A stretch of DNA of 64,000 nucleotides. Source: Eumeta japonica. Taxonomy: Eukaryota; Arthropoda; Insecta; Lepidoptera; Psychidae. Position numbers and translations under genes: made by a program. Under the pieces are notes generated by a model. It searched no databases. It saw only the letters and a program-made list of their open reading frames with translations, and was not told the DNA's origin. Below, one piece after another: positions 22,381 through 34,669 of the stretch (position 1 is the stretch's first letter; each line of letters begins with the position of its first letter). Location of the stretch: the NCBI GenBank assembly GCA_005406025.1, contig BGZK01000215.1, forward strand, positions 496,001-560,000, written 5' to 3'.

Positions 22381-24407
22381 TTCATTGATTCTTAGTTTCA
22401 GCGTTTTAATGACAATTGTCTCATTAACTCGCGGCTATGGATTCGAGACACGTCGCCATTCGTATGGAGTATAGGTTATATCGTCTATTTTTAAAGTCGT
22501 TTGCAATATAATTTACAAATAAATTTATCATTTGTTTTGATTTTTAGAGGCCAACCGATCGCCAACATTTAAAGTTCCAAGCATCGCTCGTCTGTATAAG
22601 GCTACATTTTTTTTTGCTTTTTTTTTTCCTGATTTATTAATACGTTCATGTTTATGATATGCGTTATGTAGTAATAATTTACTTCACGTAAAGTCAGCGG
22701 AGCGAATAAAATACTTCAACCCTGCGATAAATTTTAAGTTTCTACTGACTTATTCGCTGCAGCCTTCGAATAAAAATCGGGCGTTGTGTTCTTAGAAGCG
22801 ATCATAGCGACGTGTTGCCGATTCCAGACACGCGGTCCACATAAATAAATTACCTTTCACGCGCGCGCGCCGCTGGTACCTGACTAGTATGGGCTTGGTA
22901 ATAGTTGTATTTGACACTCGTAAATCTTCTCGACAACCCTTAGAAGCCTTAAATTCAACGGAGAGACACAGATTACGTGTATCAAATTTTTAAATAGTGG
23001 TTATTGATTGTTTAACAATAAGTATTTTGATATTCCTCGAACACTCAAAATTGTTGGTGGGACAAATAATTCGAAGTTTTAGATGGAAATAATTATAGTA
23101 GGAAGAATTTTCTTATAATATGTATTATATTATATATATGATTGTTAAGTCGTGGAAGACATAAATAAGCTAAGAATTCTTGTGAAATTTCACAATATAT
23201 TTTAATACTTTTTATCAACACTGTTACATAGATGTTACCGAACGTGAAAATTGCATTTATTAAAATTATGAAATTTGTTTTGGCTTCAATGTTGTTTACT
23301 AAAGCTATATATATATAATATAATAAATAAAAATTTGCATTCAACTCATCGTTTTTATTTTTCAGAATATCTCTTAATCGTTTCGCTTCAGAAAATATCT
23401 CTTATTTCGTTTTGAGAAGAGAAAGTCTTGTTTAGAACTGCTTAGCTAGTTAGTCCACGCAAGGTTTAAGTAAACGATAAATGGAAAAAAATGTTTGGCT
23501 AAGTGGAACGGTTTCATTAACGAAGATACAATGCACACATTAGACATTTGTGCCTCCTCCCTTCCAATCGGGATAATATAAACTTATAATAAATATATTC
23601 CTGCAGTTTAAATACTCTCTGATATTAAATCAGTTTATTATTATTATAATAATATAATAATCATCAATCGATATTTGATTCTCAACCACATTCATTCGTA
23701 TAAAATAAAATAAAGACAAAAGTGACCTCTTGCATTAAATACAAACACTCAGAGAACCTAATATTATAAATTAATTATCGTCGAAAAACATATGAATCCA
23801 TGAAAAGGCACACTAACTCAAGTCAAAACCTTTCCAAAGATACCAATTTAAATAATAAAAATTTATGATATTATACAGGTAAAATATTCCCCAATAGCTT
23901 AATTAATTAACTCAAAAATTATCATCGTTAATTCTCGTTCATTGTACTTTTGTCATTTATCTGTTATTTCTATTTAATAAACGATACCGATCTCATTCTT
24001 ATCGGCGACAAATCGTTCTCTATGTCCATTCTAGTAAAATAAATACAGATGCACAAACACATCGATCTGGTCACCGGACTACACCACTATCGGTATTCGA
24101 AGCACGAAGATATACTTAGTATTGGCGAGGCATTGCGACCGTCTATGAATAAAATTACCAATTTTTAACACCTTTTATGTTCCACTATAATGCTTAAATA
24201 TTTTAAATGTACGATTTATTTCAACGTAAATAAATCGTTATTCAACTAAAACGGGCAATTTGTAGTACCCTATACGTGTTGTTTTCCGCTCACAAATGAA
24301 CCCATTAAATTGTGTTATTATAGTGTTAACGTCACATAAAAAAAGCTATATAACTAATATTGTTTTATAATGATACAATAAAACTTTTGTTGAGGTTTGT
24401 TGAAATA
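22381..24407. other. Intergenic, AT-rich
   Basis: No gene, RNA or mobile element recognised; a short GCGCGCGCGC run at 22860-22870 and AT dinucleotide runs near 23130 and 23310. Confidence 0.4.
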
Positions 24408-24498
24408 ACGCCTACCAAAATTTACAACGACGCCTACCCAGTTAACCAGTTGTGAGTTTTATAGGCGTTTAGTACAGTGTGATGTACGTTGACGCCTA
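24408..24498. repeat. Cluster of four ACGCCTA motifs
   Basis: ACGCCTAC at 24408 and 24430, its complement TAGGCGT at 24462, and ACGCCTAT at 24492, all within 91 bases. Could be binding sites or a decayed repeat. Confidence 0.5.
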
Positions 24499-24774
24499 TT
24501 GATTTGCATATAGTAATCTTGTTTGTGTTATTTTGAGTACCACAATGTGGTTTTTCGTTTGTCTGTACGTGTATGAATTAAGTGAGAATTCATGAAATTT
24601 TTTTGTAGGTTTTATATATATATATTTTTTTTTTGATAAATATAGGCAAAATGAAAAACATAATTGTGTTCAGTTTCGTGATCATCTTGAGGGCAAACTA
24701 AAACTGGATTCCAAATATTGAGGGGTGCAGAATAGAGCTCGCTAGTATTATAAGCCGGATTCACCTTTTATTTT

Positions 24775-25285
24775 ATAATGCAGACGTTCGACCGCATCAG
24801 GAGTAATGTTGTTACCTCTGGGTTGGAGTACCCACTCAATATCAGCTCTTTTCTCTAAATCACATCCAACGCCGAGTGCCTCGAGTCGTTGACGACCCTG
24901 TGATATTCAGCCAACTTGATCTGCTTATTTTGTGAATAGACGTAGTACCTTTGTGAGTGCTTTATCGCATATATTATTGGAAGTGCTCTGGAGATCTATT
25001 CAACCTCATTCCTGCTGCCGGATTCCGTCTTCAGTCCGCTCGACGAGAACACCATCGACACCATCTTGATGGCTGGCGTTCTACCATCAAATACTTCATT
25101 TTCTATCACATATGGTACAGCTTTGAAATGATTATCATCAAAGGTCTACCCAGTCACAAAGGCAAAAATAGCTATTTGCTCATCGAAGGCTAGTAACACA
25201 ACTAATGACTTGGGATTGCGAGTGTCCGTGATCAGCGGTGATCACCTACACTCCACCTGGCATAGCAATTTGAATTAGAGTTCTG
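24775..25285. pseudogene. Degraded coding-like stretch, family and strand unresolved
   Basis: Composition here looks like exon sequence in an AT-rich neighbourhood. On the minus strand one frame reads QGRQRLEALGVGCDLEKRAD then IEWVLQPRGNNITPDAVERL (24899-24757 approx.), and another frame upstream reads TFDDNHFKAVPYVIENEVFD and PAIKMVSMVFSSSGLKTESG, interrupted by TAG codons. On the plus strand a frame from 24946 reads FLLPDSVFSPLDENTIDTIL and, after one TGA, SSKVYPVTKAKIAICSSKAS. Both strands are unusually open, so direction is uncertain. It is most likely a decayed gene copy or transposon piece; I do not recognise the protein. Confidence 0.35.
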
Positions 25286-25509
25286 CCATTTTCATGATAT
25301 GGGAATATCATAAATACTACGATGATATTCCTATTAGAAAGAAAAATATCATTGCAGCATTTTTGAAAAATCAATTTTAAATTAAGATGAATGAGTTTAA
25401 AAAAAAATGTGTTCTGAAATGTTTAAAGTTACTAGCAGCGACTCGAACATTTGTGTTTAAATTATTAACTGTGTCTTACATAACCTATTTATAAGATCAA
25501 ATGTTAAAA

Positions 25510-25999
25510 GCGAATTTAACAAAAAATGTTTTTTAGCCGTTCATTTTTCATAAACTGTTTGGTTTCAATACGTTTTTATAGAGAAATGCAAATGAGTATA
25601 CGATTCATTAGATTTCTTTCAGTGAGCTTGTGTGCGACCCAAGTATCGCGCTTTTTAGTATTTTGAGCTTTTATAAATAGATCAAAATTGTTATGTGGTT
25701 TTCTCCAGCTCTTCAGCATTGTCCTAACAACTAATATGCCGATCTTGCTCTAGTTTTTCCAAAATGGCATCGACTTTATGCGTAACAGGTAGTCCAAAGC
25801 GAGGTTCGTCTTTGATATCAAAATTATCGCATTGAACACGCTTGAACAAGTTTTGTGCTACTCTTGCTGACACTGAATTAGGTTCATAAACGACACAAAT
25901 TTTTTCGCGGCTTTTGTCACATGTTTCCTTTTTTTGTAATGAAACTTCAAAACGTATCGGAATTTCTATATTAGATTCACTCATTTTAGTGAACAAAAA
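25510..25999 (-). mobile_element. Degraded mariner element, second family (B)
   Basis: The minus frame 25984-25724 begins MSESNIEIPIRF and contains NLFKRVQCDNFDIKDEP and LPVTHKVDAILEKLEQDRH, the mariner N-terminal helix-turn-helix region. With stops and frame changes the homology continues to about 25510 (RDTWVAHKLTERNLMNRILI-like residues, then IETKQFMK). The catalytic domain is absent. The motif set differs from copies A1 and A2, so it belongs to another mariner lineage. Confidence 0.8.
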
Positions 26000-26880
26000 A
26001 TAGAAAAATGACAGGACACCATTTTAACTTTTCATTTTTTAAAATATCATCTATTTAATGGTATCAAAACTAGCCAAATACAAACAGCACAACCAAAGAG
26101 ATTTGACTGCAACTCCTTACTTATAAAATACATTAAAACTTTTTCTCCGAACTAATATGGTAACCCTTAATATATTATATGTTAATAGGGATAGAACTAA
26201 AAGCTTATTTCTATTAATATATAAAAGTAAAACCTCATTCATTTGTTTTTTTTCTCGTACGCGAAAACTGCTAACCTAAATTTTGCATACAGACTCTTCA
26301 TATCGCTTTGGCCAAATTGTTGTTTATAAATTATTGGTTTATGAATTATCAAAAAACAAGTTTTGTACAACGCATAAAACTCTGTTGTCGTGAAGTTAGT
26401 TACGAAAGCATCGCAATGACGTAAAATTGGAACGCGAAGAAGAAAAAGAAAGAGTTGGGAACGTTATTGGGAGCGCACCTGTGCATTCCCCTTTTTGAAG
26501 GCAATTCAGAGCGGTAGAGTTGCGTGCGTTGTGTTCAATACCTAATTTTAATTGATTTGGTTTGACTATCGGGTAGTCGCTGCTTTTATTCGGTGGCACG
26601 CATTCCAGCTTCGTGGACTTATCTTTTTGGATTTGGAAATACGTTTGAAAATAAACTGTTGTCTTTATTGTGTTACATAACAACTAATATTTTGATAATG
26701 GCCGAGCGTGTTTAACATGGTACAGGGCCTTGCAGTTTGATTTTTCGACTTAGAAGGTACATTACTTGCTAAGTTATGCCATTGAGGATGATAATCGGAC
26801 CGAAATCGACAAGTCTTAGCAGCTACGCCGCCGTAGCGTCGTCCCGGCCGCTATCGTAGGTGTATGGCGGACACCGTTCC

Positions 26881-26902
26881 TTGCTAAGGCTAGCCTTAGC
26901 AA
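26881..26902. repeat. Perfect 22-bp palindrome
   Basis: TTGCTAAGGCT followed immediately by its exact complement AGCCTTAGCAA, with no spacer. Nearby CTTAGCAGC (26816) and CCTTAGCG (26904) repeat its half-site. Confidence 0.9.
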
Positions 26903-26994
26903 CCTTAGCGACTCACAGCTGTATTTTTTAAGTTTGGTTGTCACAGTGTTTGTTCAATACGGGTTGGTAACAACGGTATGTCGCCTCCATTCGA

Positions 26995-26996
<2 letters not shown>

Positions 26997-27026
<30 letters not shown>
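26997..27026. repeat. (CT)n microsatellite
   Basis: Uninterrupted CT dinucleotide run of 30 bases. Confidence 0.95.
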
Positions 27027-27029
<3 letters not shown>

Positions 27030-27161
27030 TGTCCGCGTGTGTGTCCTACTAATACTTGCTAGTAAATTGAGTAACATGGGACAGCATCCACGCGACGCAC
27101 GACGCTACGTTCGTTAGCTCTATAGGCAGATTCACAGTGATCTTTCTATTTCTATCATATA

Positions 27162-27228
27162 CGTGCGTGTGTGTTTGTGTGTGCCTGCGTGCGTGCGTCC
27201 GTGCGTGCGTGTGTGTGTGTGTGTGTGA
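27162..27228. repeat. (GT)n/(GTGC)n microsatellite
   Basis: Mixed GTGC and GT units ending in a pure GT run. Confidence 0.95.
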
Positions 27229-27999
27229 TTATCGAGATTCTAACAGCCAGACAGCGTGCGTGGCCGGCAGCATAATTTAATTATTTTATTTTTAAATTTT
27301 TCATTTAATTACTTTGAAACCTTGGAAATTTTTTCGCAAGCGATTGCGTAAACATTTTGCTTTCTACTACTTTTTGATATTAAATTTTGATATTAAAGTA
27401 TCGATTATTGTTAGGACTATAAAGAAAAATTCTAACAAATTACGTTTGCTACAGAATAAATATTTATTTACTCAGCTTAATAACTGAAGTACACGGGCTG
27501 TTTAAGTATACAATAAGTACGGATTTCTAACTATGTAACCTACGTTATTAAAGCAAAGTGCGAAGGATGCAGCGGCAGCGAGGAAACATTGTTCTTGGTG
27601 CAACAATGTTACTATTTAAGATTTTCCTTTATGCGTAATGTGATTGCGATTCGGTTAAATATAGACTTTGCTATTTTATTTTGTTGAAACTATGGGTCCA
27701 GACAACCAATAAAATGTATTTTTTTGACATTGTTGAACTTCTACATTAAAAATACATGTTTAACAGGTATTCACTTTTTGTTTTAGAATTACTTGTAAGG
27801 TCGAGATTAAAAACCTACGTCCTTTTTCAGAGAAAGTATTAACATTTATCTAACTAAGAAAAACATCCTAGCAAATATAAATCAGATTGGTGCGTTATTA
27901 TGTATAAATTTTTTTTCTCGCTAGTCCTAATCCAGACTATAAACTATACACTTCTTATATAATTACGCTCTCTTCGGTGTATAAGGGCAAGCCCCTACC

Positions 28000-28085
28000 T
28001 AGCCTTTTAGCCATTTCAAATTAAAAAGCCCCTTTTAGTGATTACGACCGGCTGAAAGTTGAGCGAATGATGATGCTGACGTTAT
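28000..28085 (-). repeat. Dispersed repeat, copy 1 (GCTCAACTTTCAGCC type)
   Basis: Read on the minus strand, CATCATCATTCGCTCAACTT then TCAGCCGGTCGTAATCACT matches the plus strand at 41884-41945 (TCATCTTACGCTCAACCTTC then AGCCAGTTACAATGATT). Short, SINE-like in size, unnamed. Confidence 0.5.
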
Positions 28086-30062
28086 GTGTAGGTATATGTG
28101 TGATATATGTGCAGTGCATTTTGAATCCTACGCTTTGAAAACACATCGGTCAACGTAAAGACGTTGGCCGAGCGTATTTGGACAATGCACTTAGTTAATG
28201 CATACGTGATGGCGCACAGGGCTCAATTCAAGCGACCATTTACACTTTGGAACTTGTATCGGTCTATTTCTATGATCTATAGATTCTATAGCAAACTACG
28301 GTTGTTACATTTGATGTTTGATTGGTGTACCGTTTGATGCGCCGTACTTATACCGCCAAGCGCGTACGACCTTCTCATTTTTAAACTTCGAGTAAATAGA
28401 AAAGTGCCATCATTTTCAAGGTTTTGTTTCCACCCCTATCGTTTGCGAACTTGTCGCTTCCTTTCTAGGTACAGATGTATAATATATACTTATATTGCTA
28501 TTAATAAAGCAATCGTAGTAGTAATTTAGACGATGCATTTTTATTACAAAATAATTCAATTACTAGCGCTCGATATCACAATACAATAGACGCAGTTATT
28601 CATAATTTCGTAAGGCGGCCATTGAAGATCTCACGAACATGAGAAATGCTACCAGTAGCCCATACCAAGTAACAGTAGGCGTTAAACAAGTGTGCATTAT
28701 TTGATGCAAACTTGAACAACCTAGTTTTATTTTTTTAAAACTGATCAGTAAAACTAAAGGTTTCTTGCTTTCAGAGAACAGGGATGACGCCACGGTCATG
28801 CTCGAAGTATCACTTTAAAAGAATTAGAATGGATTGGCTCCAATAACTTCGAAAGTAATGGACAAAGTATATTTTAAATAATTACTAAATAAATATTAAT
28901 TTGCTTTGCAAGAAAAAAAATGTATTGTTTTAAGTAATTAGTTAATAAGCAGAACATTTATGCAAACATTTATACAAACAATGCAAAAAGTTAGTCGGTA
29001 ATGTATTTTATTCAATGCATATGAATATAAAGTCTAGATGTTTGTCATTTTTTTTTAATGTTGCTGTATTAAAAAACATATTATTTTATCTTCTTTCGGG
29101 TAATGCACAGCAACGATCAACTCTTAAGTTCTACGCATATCACGTGTGTACGTGCGACACATCAAGTTTTGCGATAGAACGTAATATTGCGCCCATAAAA
29201 GAGTAGCCCGATGTGATTTATTTTACTCTTGCGGGAATTGAATCTATATTCTAATTTATAATTTATTATAATATAATATAGCTAATAATAAATCTGTTAA
29301 ACTTCTATTAGGTACCCATCATGACATACTGTACGTAGAATTGGATTCTTTATATCCACTAATTGGAGGATTTTCTCGAGGGGTGAAGTGTGTTTGACGA
29401 GGTAGCAATAAATTGCGTACTGAAATAACCAAGTAAAATAATTATATACCGCATTGGTGGAGTAGGCATAAAGCTACTTCTAGAGGCGAAATAGAAATAG
29501 TTGCAAGAAGAATGTTGATATGCCAATAATACAGAACTGTTGTCGGGGAACTTCAGAACACAGCGTCAAATCAATTTTGTTGGTTTATAGCCTAACCTAA
29601 CCTAACATTTTGTTGCTAAAGGACAATATTTTTACTGTTGCAACGATAATACAGTATTATGCGTAGCAATTGCAATGCAAAGTTGCAACGATAATTTAGT
29701 ATAATATAGAATAGTACTACACTTAAAGCAATTGAACAACGTTGTCATCTATTATTATCGAGGTTTGAGGATTGACAAAGACAAAAAAAAATAAGATAAA
29801 CAAAAGGAATACACGCACATATAGACTGGGAAACAAAAATGTATTACGGAATTGCTAGGGCAGTTTTAGCTGAGCACACTTGGCGGCTTATATTGTCGTT
29901 TTTTCTTTGTTTATTTTATGAAAGTTGTTTGCAACAGTAATTTATACAATGTTAAAAATTGTAGATAAATGTTAGATTCGCAAGTAACATTGAACAATAT
30001 AAAAACATCCTTGTGCCGATATTGATCTATCGATCTATTTTTTTACGTCCGTGGTTGACTGT
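28086..30062. other. Intergenic
   Basis: No gene recognised. A 67-codon minus frame (28799-28596) ending SSMAALRNYE looks slightly protein-like but has no motif or splice context. Three tandem CCTAA units, the insect telomere motif, lie at 29591-29605. Confidence 0.35.
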
Positions 30063-30078
30063 CCACCTTCGAAGGTGG
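30063..30078. repeat. Perfect 16-bp palindrome
   Basis: CCACCTTCGAAGGTGG, self-complementary without spacer. Confidence 0.9.
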
Positions 30079-30252
30079 TGCGGCATCTAAGTTTCAGGAG
30101 TAAGGTGTTTCTATAATACTTTCTTCTCGGCGTGTGCTTCTACTATTTTGTGTGATTGGTTCCTATCCTATGAGCATCACAGCTTTGGTCGTATGTAATC
30201 TATTGAGAATCGGTGTTGGATTATTTGTTCTTGTTTCATTTATTATTTTATA

Positions 30253-31310
30253 AATTTTCCGCTATGAAAGTTGAAAATTTTTCATAAAATTGGAAAGTTA
30301 CCGTTTTTCACGCCGATTTTCACAAATCGAGCCTTCATGAGATCCTGACGTTTTAGGGTCCTAGGAGTCTATTTCAACGATTTTTCGGGTGATGCATATG
30401 TGTGTGCGCGTGCTTGCGTGCCCGCGCCGCGTGTGCGTGTGTGTGTGAATGTGTATGCGTGTGTAAACCTCTTACAACGTTTGAATGAATTAGCTGATCG
30501 AAATGCAGTTTACGACGTTAGAACTCACTTAATCTAGAAAAAAAATTTTGAACTAGTTTCGCCATCGGGCGATCGGGCGAATCTATCGAGATTTTGAGGG
30601 ATTTTAAAAATTAAGTTTACTTAAAAACGATTTTTTAAATGAATTTTAGACTACTGGTCAATATCAAATTCTAATCAGCTCTTTTCCTTAAACAGCTCCA
30701 TCGACTGCCGCAAACTGTATTTTTTTTATTTATTTGTTTAAAAGATATCGTCGGAGAAAAGTTTTTTTAATTAGTTATTTTACAATATTTTATATTGATT
30801 TTACCGATACATTCAAAAATCTATTTAGTTCTCCTTAGAGAACAACGTTCATGGTTGCTAAATTCATCAAAATCGGTTCATTTGTTCGGGAGATATATTT
30901 AAGAGAAAAATTTTCAAAAAATGTTTTTTGGAATATTTTTTCAAGCTACTCTACCGATAAATTCTAAAAAAAACAGTTGTTCTTTTTAAAAAAGAGCGTC
31001 GATCGCCAAAAATTATATCAAAACCGGTTGGTTCATTCGAGAGACATGGGTAACGAAAAATTCGAATAAGCATGATGAACTCAATAATTTATTGCTCCCT
31101 CATTTTTAATACTTTGGAGTTCTAAAGTATTAAGGAGTTTTAGGGATGGCCTAAGGGCCAACCGTGTTTCAAATTTTTGAGCTCAAATACTGATAGACAA
31201 TATTTATAACTTAAAAAGCTCTAAAATACATCGATAAATATCACAGGGGAAACTTTCAGGGATGGTCTACAGTGTCAATCGTTTTAGAATTTTTTTATAC
31301 TTATACGAGT
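30253..31310 (+). repeat. Dispersed repeat family R2, long copy
   Basis: Shares both ends with 55755-56315: CGCTATGAAA near the start, CTTCATGAGATCCTGACGTT (TTCATCAGATCTTGACGTT in the other copy), an internal GTGC/GT microsatellite (30395-30460), and near the end GGGATGGCC, GAGCTCAAA, ATATCACAGGG and AATCGTTTTA. This copy has roughly 500 bases more in the middle. No open frame; unnamed non-coding repeat. Confidence 0.65.
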
Positions 31311-31659
31311 GTCGAAACATTTTTGATATATGGTCATATTTGACATGCCACGTTTTATACAACATTTAAAAGATCCGCCATTTTGTAATTAAATGAGTCA
31401 AGCAAAGCGATTTTCACGTAATTAAAATGTTTCTATTATATTGCTATTGCCATATTTAACTATACAGTATTGAATAAATATGTGATATATTTTCTTCTTA
31501 ATCTAATTTTGTTTTCAGAGAGAGACCAGAATAAATGAAACGCTTTTCGTTAATCTATTGTTAAACAATGTACAGCTAAGATTTAACTTAAATACATGAC
31601 AATCTTTAATTTTTTCCATATATTTGAGTCTTCTATAACAAATCCATTTGGATTTTCAG

Positions 31660-31765
31660 ATCATTATAGTTAGGGTTCCGTAACTAAGGGTGCCAACGAG
31701 ACCGTATTACTAAGCCTACGCCTTCTGCAGCTTCATCTGTTCTATCTTTAAAGGTTGTATCTTTT
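31660..31765 (+). repeat. Dispersed repeat fragment (TAGGGTTCCGTA type)
   Basis: TAGTTAGGGTTCCGTAACTA and GAGACCGTATTACTAAGCCT resemble a repeat I remember as widespread in Lepidoptera (start of a TAGGGTTCCGTACC... element). Recognition is from memory. Confidence 0.45.
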
Positions 31766-33001
31766 GAACAGAATATAAATGAAACAGTATATGTGTTACT
31801 GTGGCGAATATTCTAACTAAATAACAAAAAAGGATTCCGGACTAAATGAAAAAAAAAAACATTTTATTTTTTGATAAATACACAACTAAATATATCACGT
31901 GTAAGAAGCCTCAGTGCTTGAGTTCGATTTCTGTTTGACAATAGAAATGAGCAGTGCCATAGAATTGTGTAGAAATGTAGTCTTTATTATTCATAAAGAT
32001 GAACATTGAATATAGAATAGTTTTTGTTCCAGTTAAAAGGAATATCAATACTACTGTCTAAAATTAAAACAATTAACGGTGTTCACTGTCCCACATGCCT
32101 TGAACTAAAATCGGAACTCAAACCGATATCTATATCGAAATCACGTTTAGGAGCACGATCAAGAGTGACAGGAAAGATTGGACGTATAAAATGTAGAAAA
32201 CTATTTGCATCAAATTTGGCATTACAATTACCAATATTACTGCTGAAATAGACCAAACATAAAACTGCTCAATTATATATAAGTTTATAAAAAAAAATAA
32301 ATAAAATCACAAATCGAACACATGTTTATAGAAAGGTTTCCAGGCAATATGTCTATGGAGGTTCATGTATAATTTTTCAGTATAAACAGCTTGCAACAAT
32401 GTGTGAGCAATAATGTAGGTCGTCATCAACATAAGCCAGTCATTGTTCCCGTGTGAATCCGACATGCATTATACATGCGCGCATTGAAATGTCCGTCTGG
32501 CACCTCGACACGTGCGCGCGGCCGTGCACCTGTGTCGTCCGCCATACTAGAAATTACTTCATTACACCTAGGATGTGATAAATTTCGCTATATTTGGCTA
32601 AATTCCGTGGTAGAATTATACATCGGTTTTGGTTATTGGTTGTGCATTTCAAGTTTTCATCACGCCCGTACACGGATAGGCCCTGTAGCAATAATCTTGG
32701 TTCAATTTAAAGCTTGACAGCTCTTCACGCCGGTTCAGTGCGGTTCGGATCCGTTGTGTAGTAACCGATTAGGTGACTATTGTCAAATAATGTGACCGAC
32801 TTGTGTAACGGATAATGATAGGTCGAAGAAGAGCCGCGATTGGCAGTTAGTTCATTACATTCTATGATGTTATGGCTCTGAATTATTGATTTGCTGAAAT
32901 CGCATCGATTAATTTTAACATCGTTTTAATTGCTCTCATAAATTTTATTATAAATTAAATTGTCTATGACCAATAGACCTGAAACTTCAAATATATTTCA
33001 G
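31766..33001. other. Intergenic
   Basis: No gene recognised. A possible worn minisatellite at 32095-32170 (AATCGGAACTCAAACCGATA-like) resembles the Helitron-like internal repeat. A GC-richer patch lies at 32470-32545. Confidence 0.35.
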
Positions 33002-33290
33002 AACTAGCTGCGCTCCGCGGTTTCACCCACTTGGTGATGGAAAATTGAGATAATGAATAGAAACTATTTAATTTTTTCGTCAATTTTTCATTGTTTTTAT
33101 ATTATTCTGCTATTCGGGACGGACACAAATCCATAAAATTAAAAATCATGAAAATCGATCCAGCCGTTCTCCAGTTATAAGTATTCTAACAACTGTATTG
33201 TGTAATTATGTAAATTGGAAATAAGTATTTTTTATGATGATCTCACTAGTAGGTATTATAAACGCTATAGTTTTATTAAGATAGATAGGT
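33002..33290 (-). mobile_element. Helitron-like element, short copy
   Basis: Begins AACTAGCTGCGCTCCGCGGT then TTCACCCACTTGG, the complement of the CTAGT end with its GC-rich hairpin, and ends with GAAAATCGATCCAGCCGTTC near 33150-33170. It lacks the minisatellite. Confidence 0.6.
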
Positions 33291-33839
33291 ACGGAAGTAT
33301 TTGATCATTGATGGTAATGCAAAAGTTATAGGTGGCTACTGCAATATACTCCTGTAAACTATGTTAAACGATTTATTTCGGTCTGTATAAACACGCAGAT
33401 TTTGCTATTTAGAAACGCGTGAGCAAGACACGTAGAGCTGGCAGTGTGAAAAACATGGCGTGCTCAAATGTATGCCTGCTTGTTTATCGTCTTAACTATT
33501 CAAATATTTGTCCAAACGATGTAGTGTAAAGGACAAAGTTTATCTACTTTAAACACAAGATGCGATAAAAGTATGTATTTTGATATAAGGATCAATTTGT
33601 TACTACCAAATGTGCGTTAGAAATGAATTATCAATTTTTATTGTATTTATGGTTCACTATGTTGGCGATAATGGCTTACACATAAAAGATAGATATATGC
33701 TGTCGCGGGATTTTTGGTAGGACTATTTAAGATAAACATTTCCATTGTACATTATGTACATGTAATTCCAACGGTTTTTTGCGGCGCACGCCAGAATAGC
33801 TCGCAGATGACAGATTTTTTCCTATTTACTTGACACTTA

Positions 33840-34030
33840 TTGTTATATTTTGGATAATTCACACTATATTTTTATGAATATAGCCTATGTGTTATTCTAA
33901 TATGTAAGCTATATTATATGTAAAGTTTCATCAAGATCCATTCAGTAGTTTTTACGTAAAAGAGTAACAAACATACATCCATAGATTCATCCATACAAAA
34001 TTTCGCGTTTATAACATTAGTAGGATTGGA
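33840..34030 (-). mobile_element. Helitron-like element, opposite-end fragment
   Basis: CATCAAGATCCATTCAGTAG, TTTTTACGTAAAAGAGTAAC, CATACATCC and TTCGCGTTTATAACATTAG then TAGGAT are the well conserved other end of this family. The CTAGT end is missing. Confidence 0.65.
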
Positions 34031-34049
34031 CGAGAACACAATATTAACT

Positions 34050-34470
34050 AGTTCTAGCTTTATTGTTTGTTTGATTGTATATTCGTTATAAATTTCGCAA
34101 TCGTTTTTTTTCCGACGAGACATAAAATTTAAACTATAAACATATTTTCAGATTTAGATGAAAACGTAATCTTAAATCGTTTTTTTGTTTGTACGTCTAT
34201 TTGTTTGGTATAAATTTCACAATCGATTTTTAATTGTCTGAGGAGATACAAACTTGAAGCCATCCACACAAGAAAGCGAGTTAAGCTTTTTTGTCTGTCT
34301 GTTTGTGCGTTTTTGTGTAAATTTCACAATCGATTTTGATCTAACTTTCCTGTGAGACAGAAATTTAAAACTTTAAACATAACTCAAAACTGGATAATAG
34401 TGCACGATTAACTTGTTTTTATCTATTCGCTTGTTTGTTGTCTACTCGGTGTAAATAATGCATGGCTCAG
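34050..34470. repeat. Degenerate tandem repeat, unit about 115 bp, 3-4 copies
   Basis: The words TTGTTTG...TATAAATTTCGCAATCG (34063-34105), TTGTTTGGTATAAATTTCAC AATCGATTTT (34200-34232) and TTTGTGTAAATTTCACAATC GATTTT (34312-34338) recur in order, each followed by a GAGACATAAAATTTAAAC / GAGACAGAAATTTAAAACTT-like word. A partial unit follows at 34411-34455. Confidence 0.6.
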
Positions 34471-34669
34471 AAGTAAATAACAATGTAATATTAATTCGCT
34501 TTCGCGTTTGTGTGTTTGTTTACTGTTGAAAATTTATTCTGGCTATAACACTTGAAAATTATTAGAATTGTATTTAGTAATCTCAATTGAATTTATATAC
34601 AAAAAGTTCTAAATCAAACTCGTTGAGGACTTCATTGCGAACAAAAAAACAAGGCTGAGGCAGTAGGCA

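Larger units (their letters stand above)
26000..27999. other. Intergenic with palindrome and microsatellites
   Basis: A minus-strand 95-codon frame (26683-26396) has no recognised motif; its complement carries RRRKRKSWERYWERT, vaguely transposase-like, but this is too weak to call. A GC-rich patch spans 26815-26915. Confidence 0.35.

Noticed and set aside
24651..24701. Short signal-peptide-like frame MKNIIVFSFVIILRAN
   Set aside because: Stops after 16 codons with no donor site, although a pyrimidine-rich acceptor-like tract precedes it.
26396..26683. Possible Harbinger-type transposase fragment (RRRKRKSWERYWERT)
   Set aside because: Only one short basic/Trp motif; no catalytic residues or inverted repeats seen.
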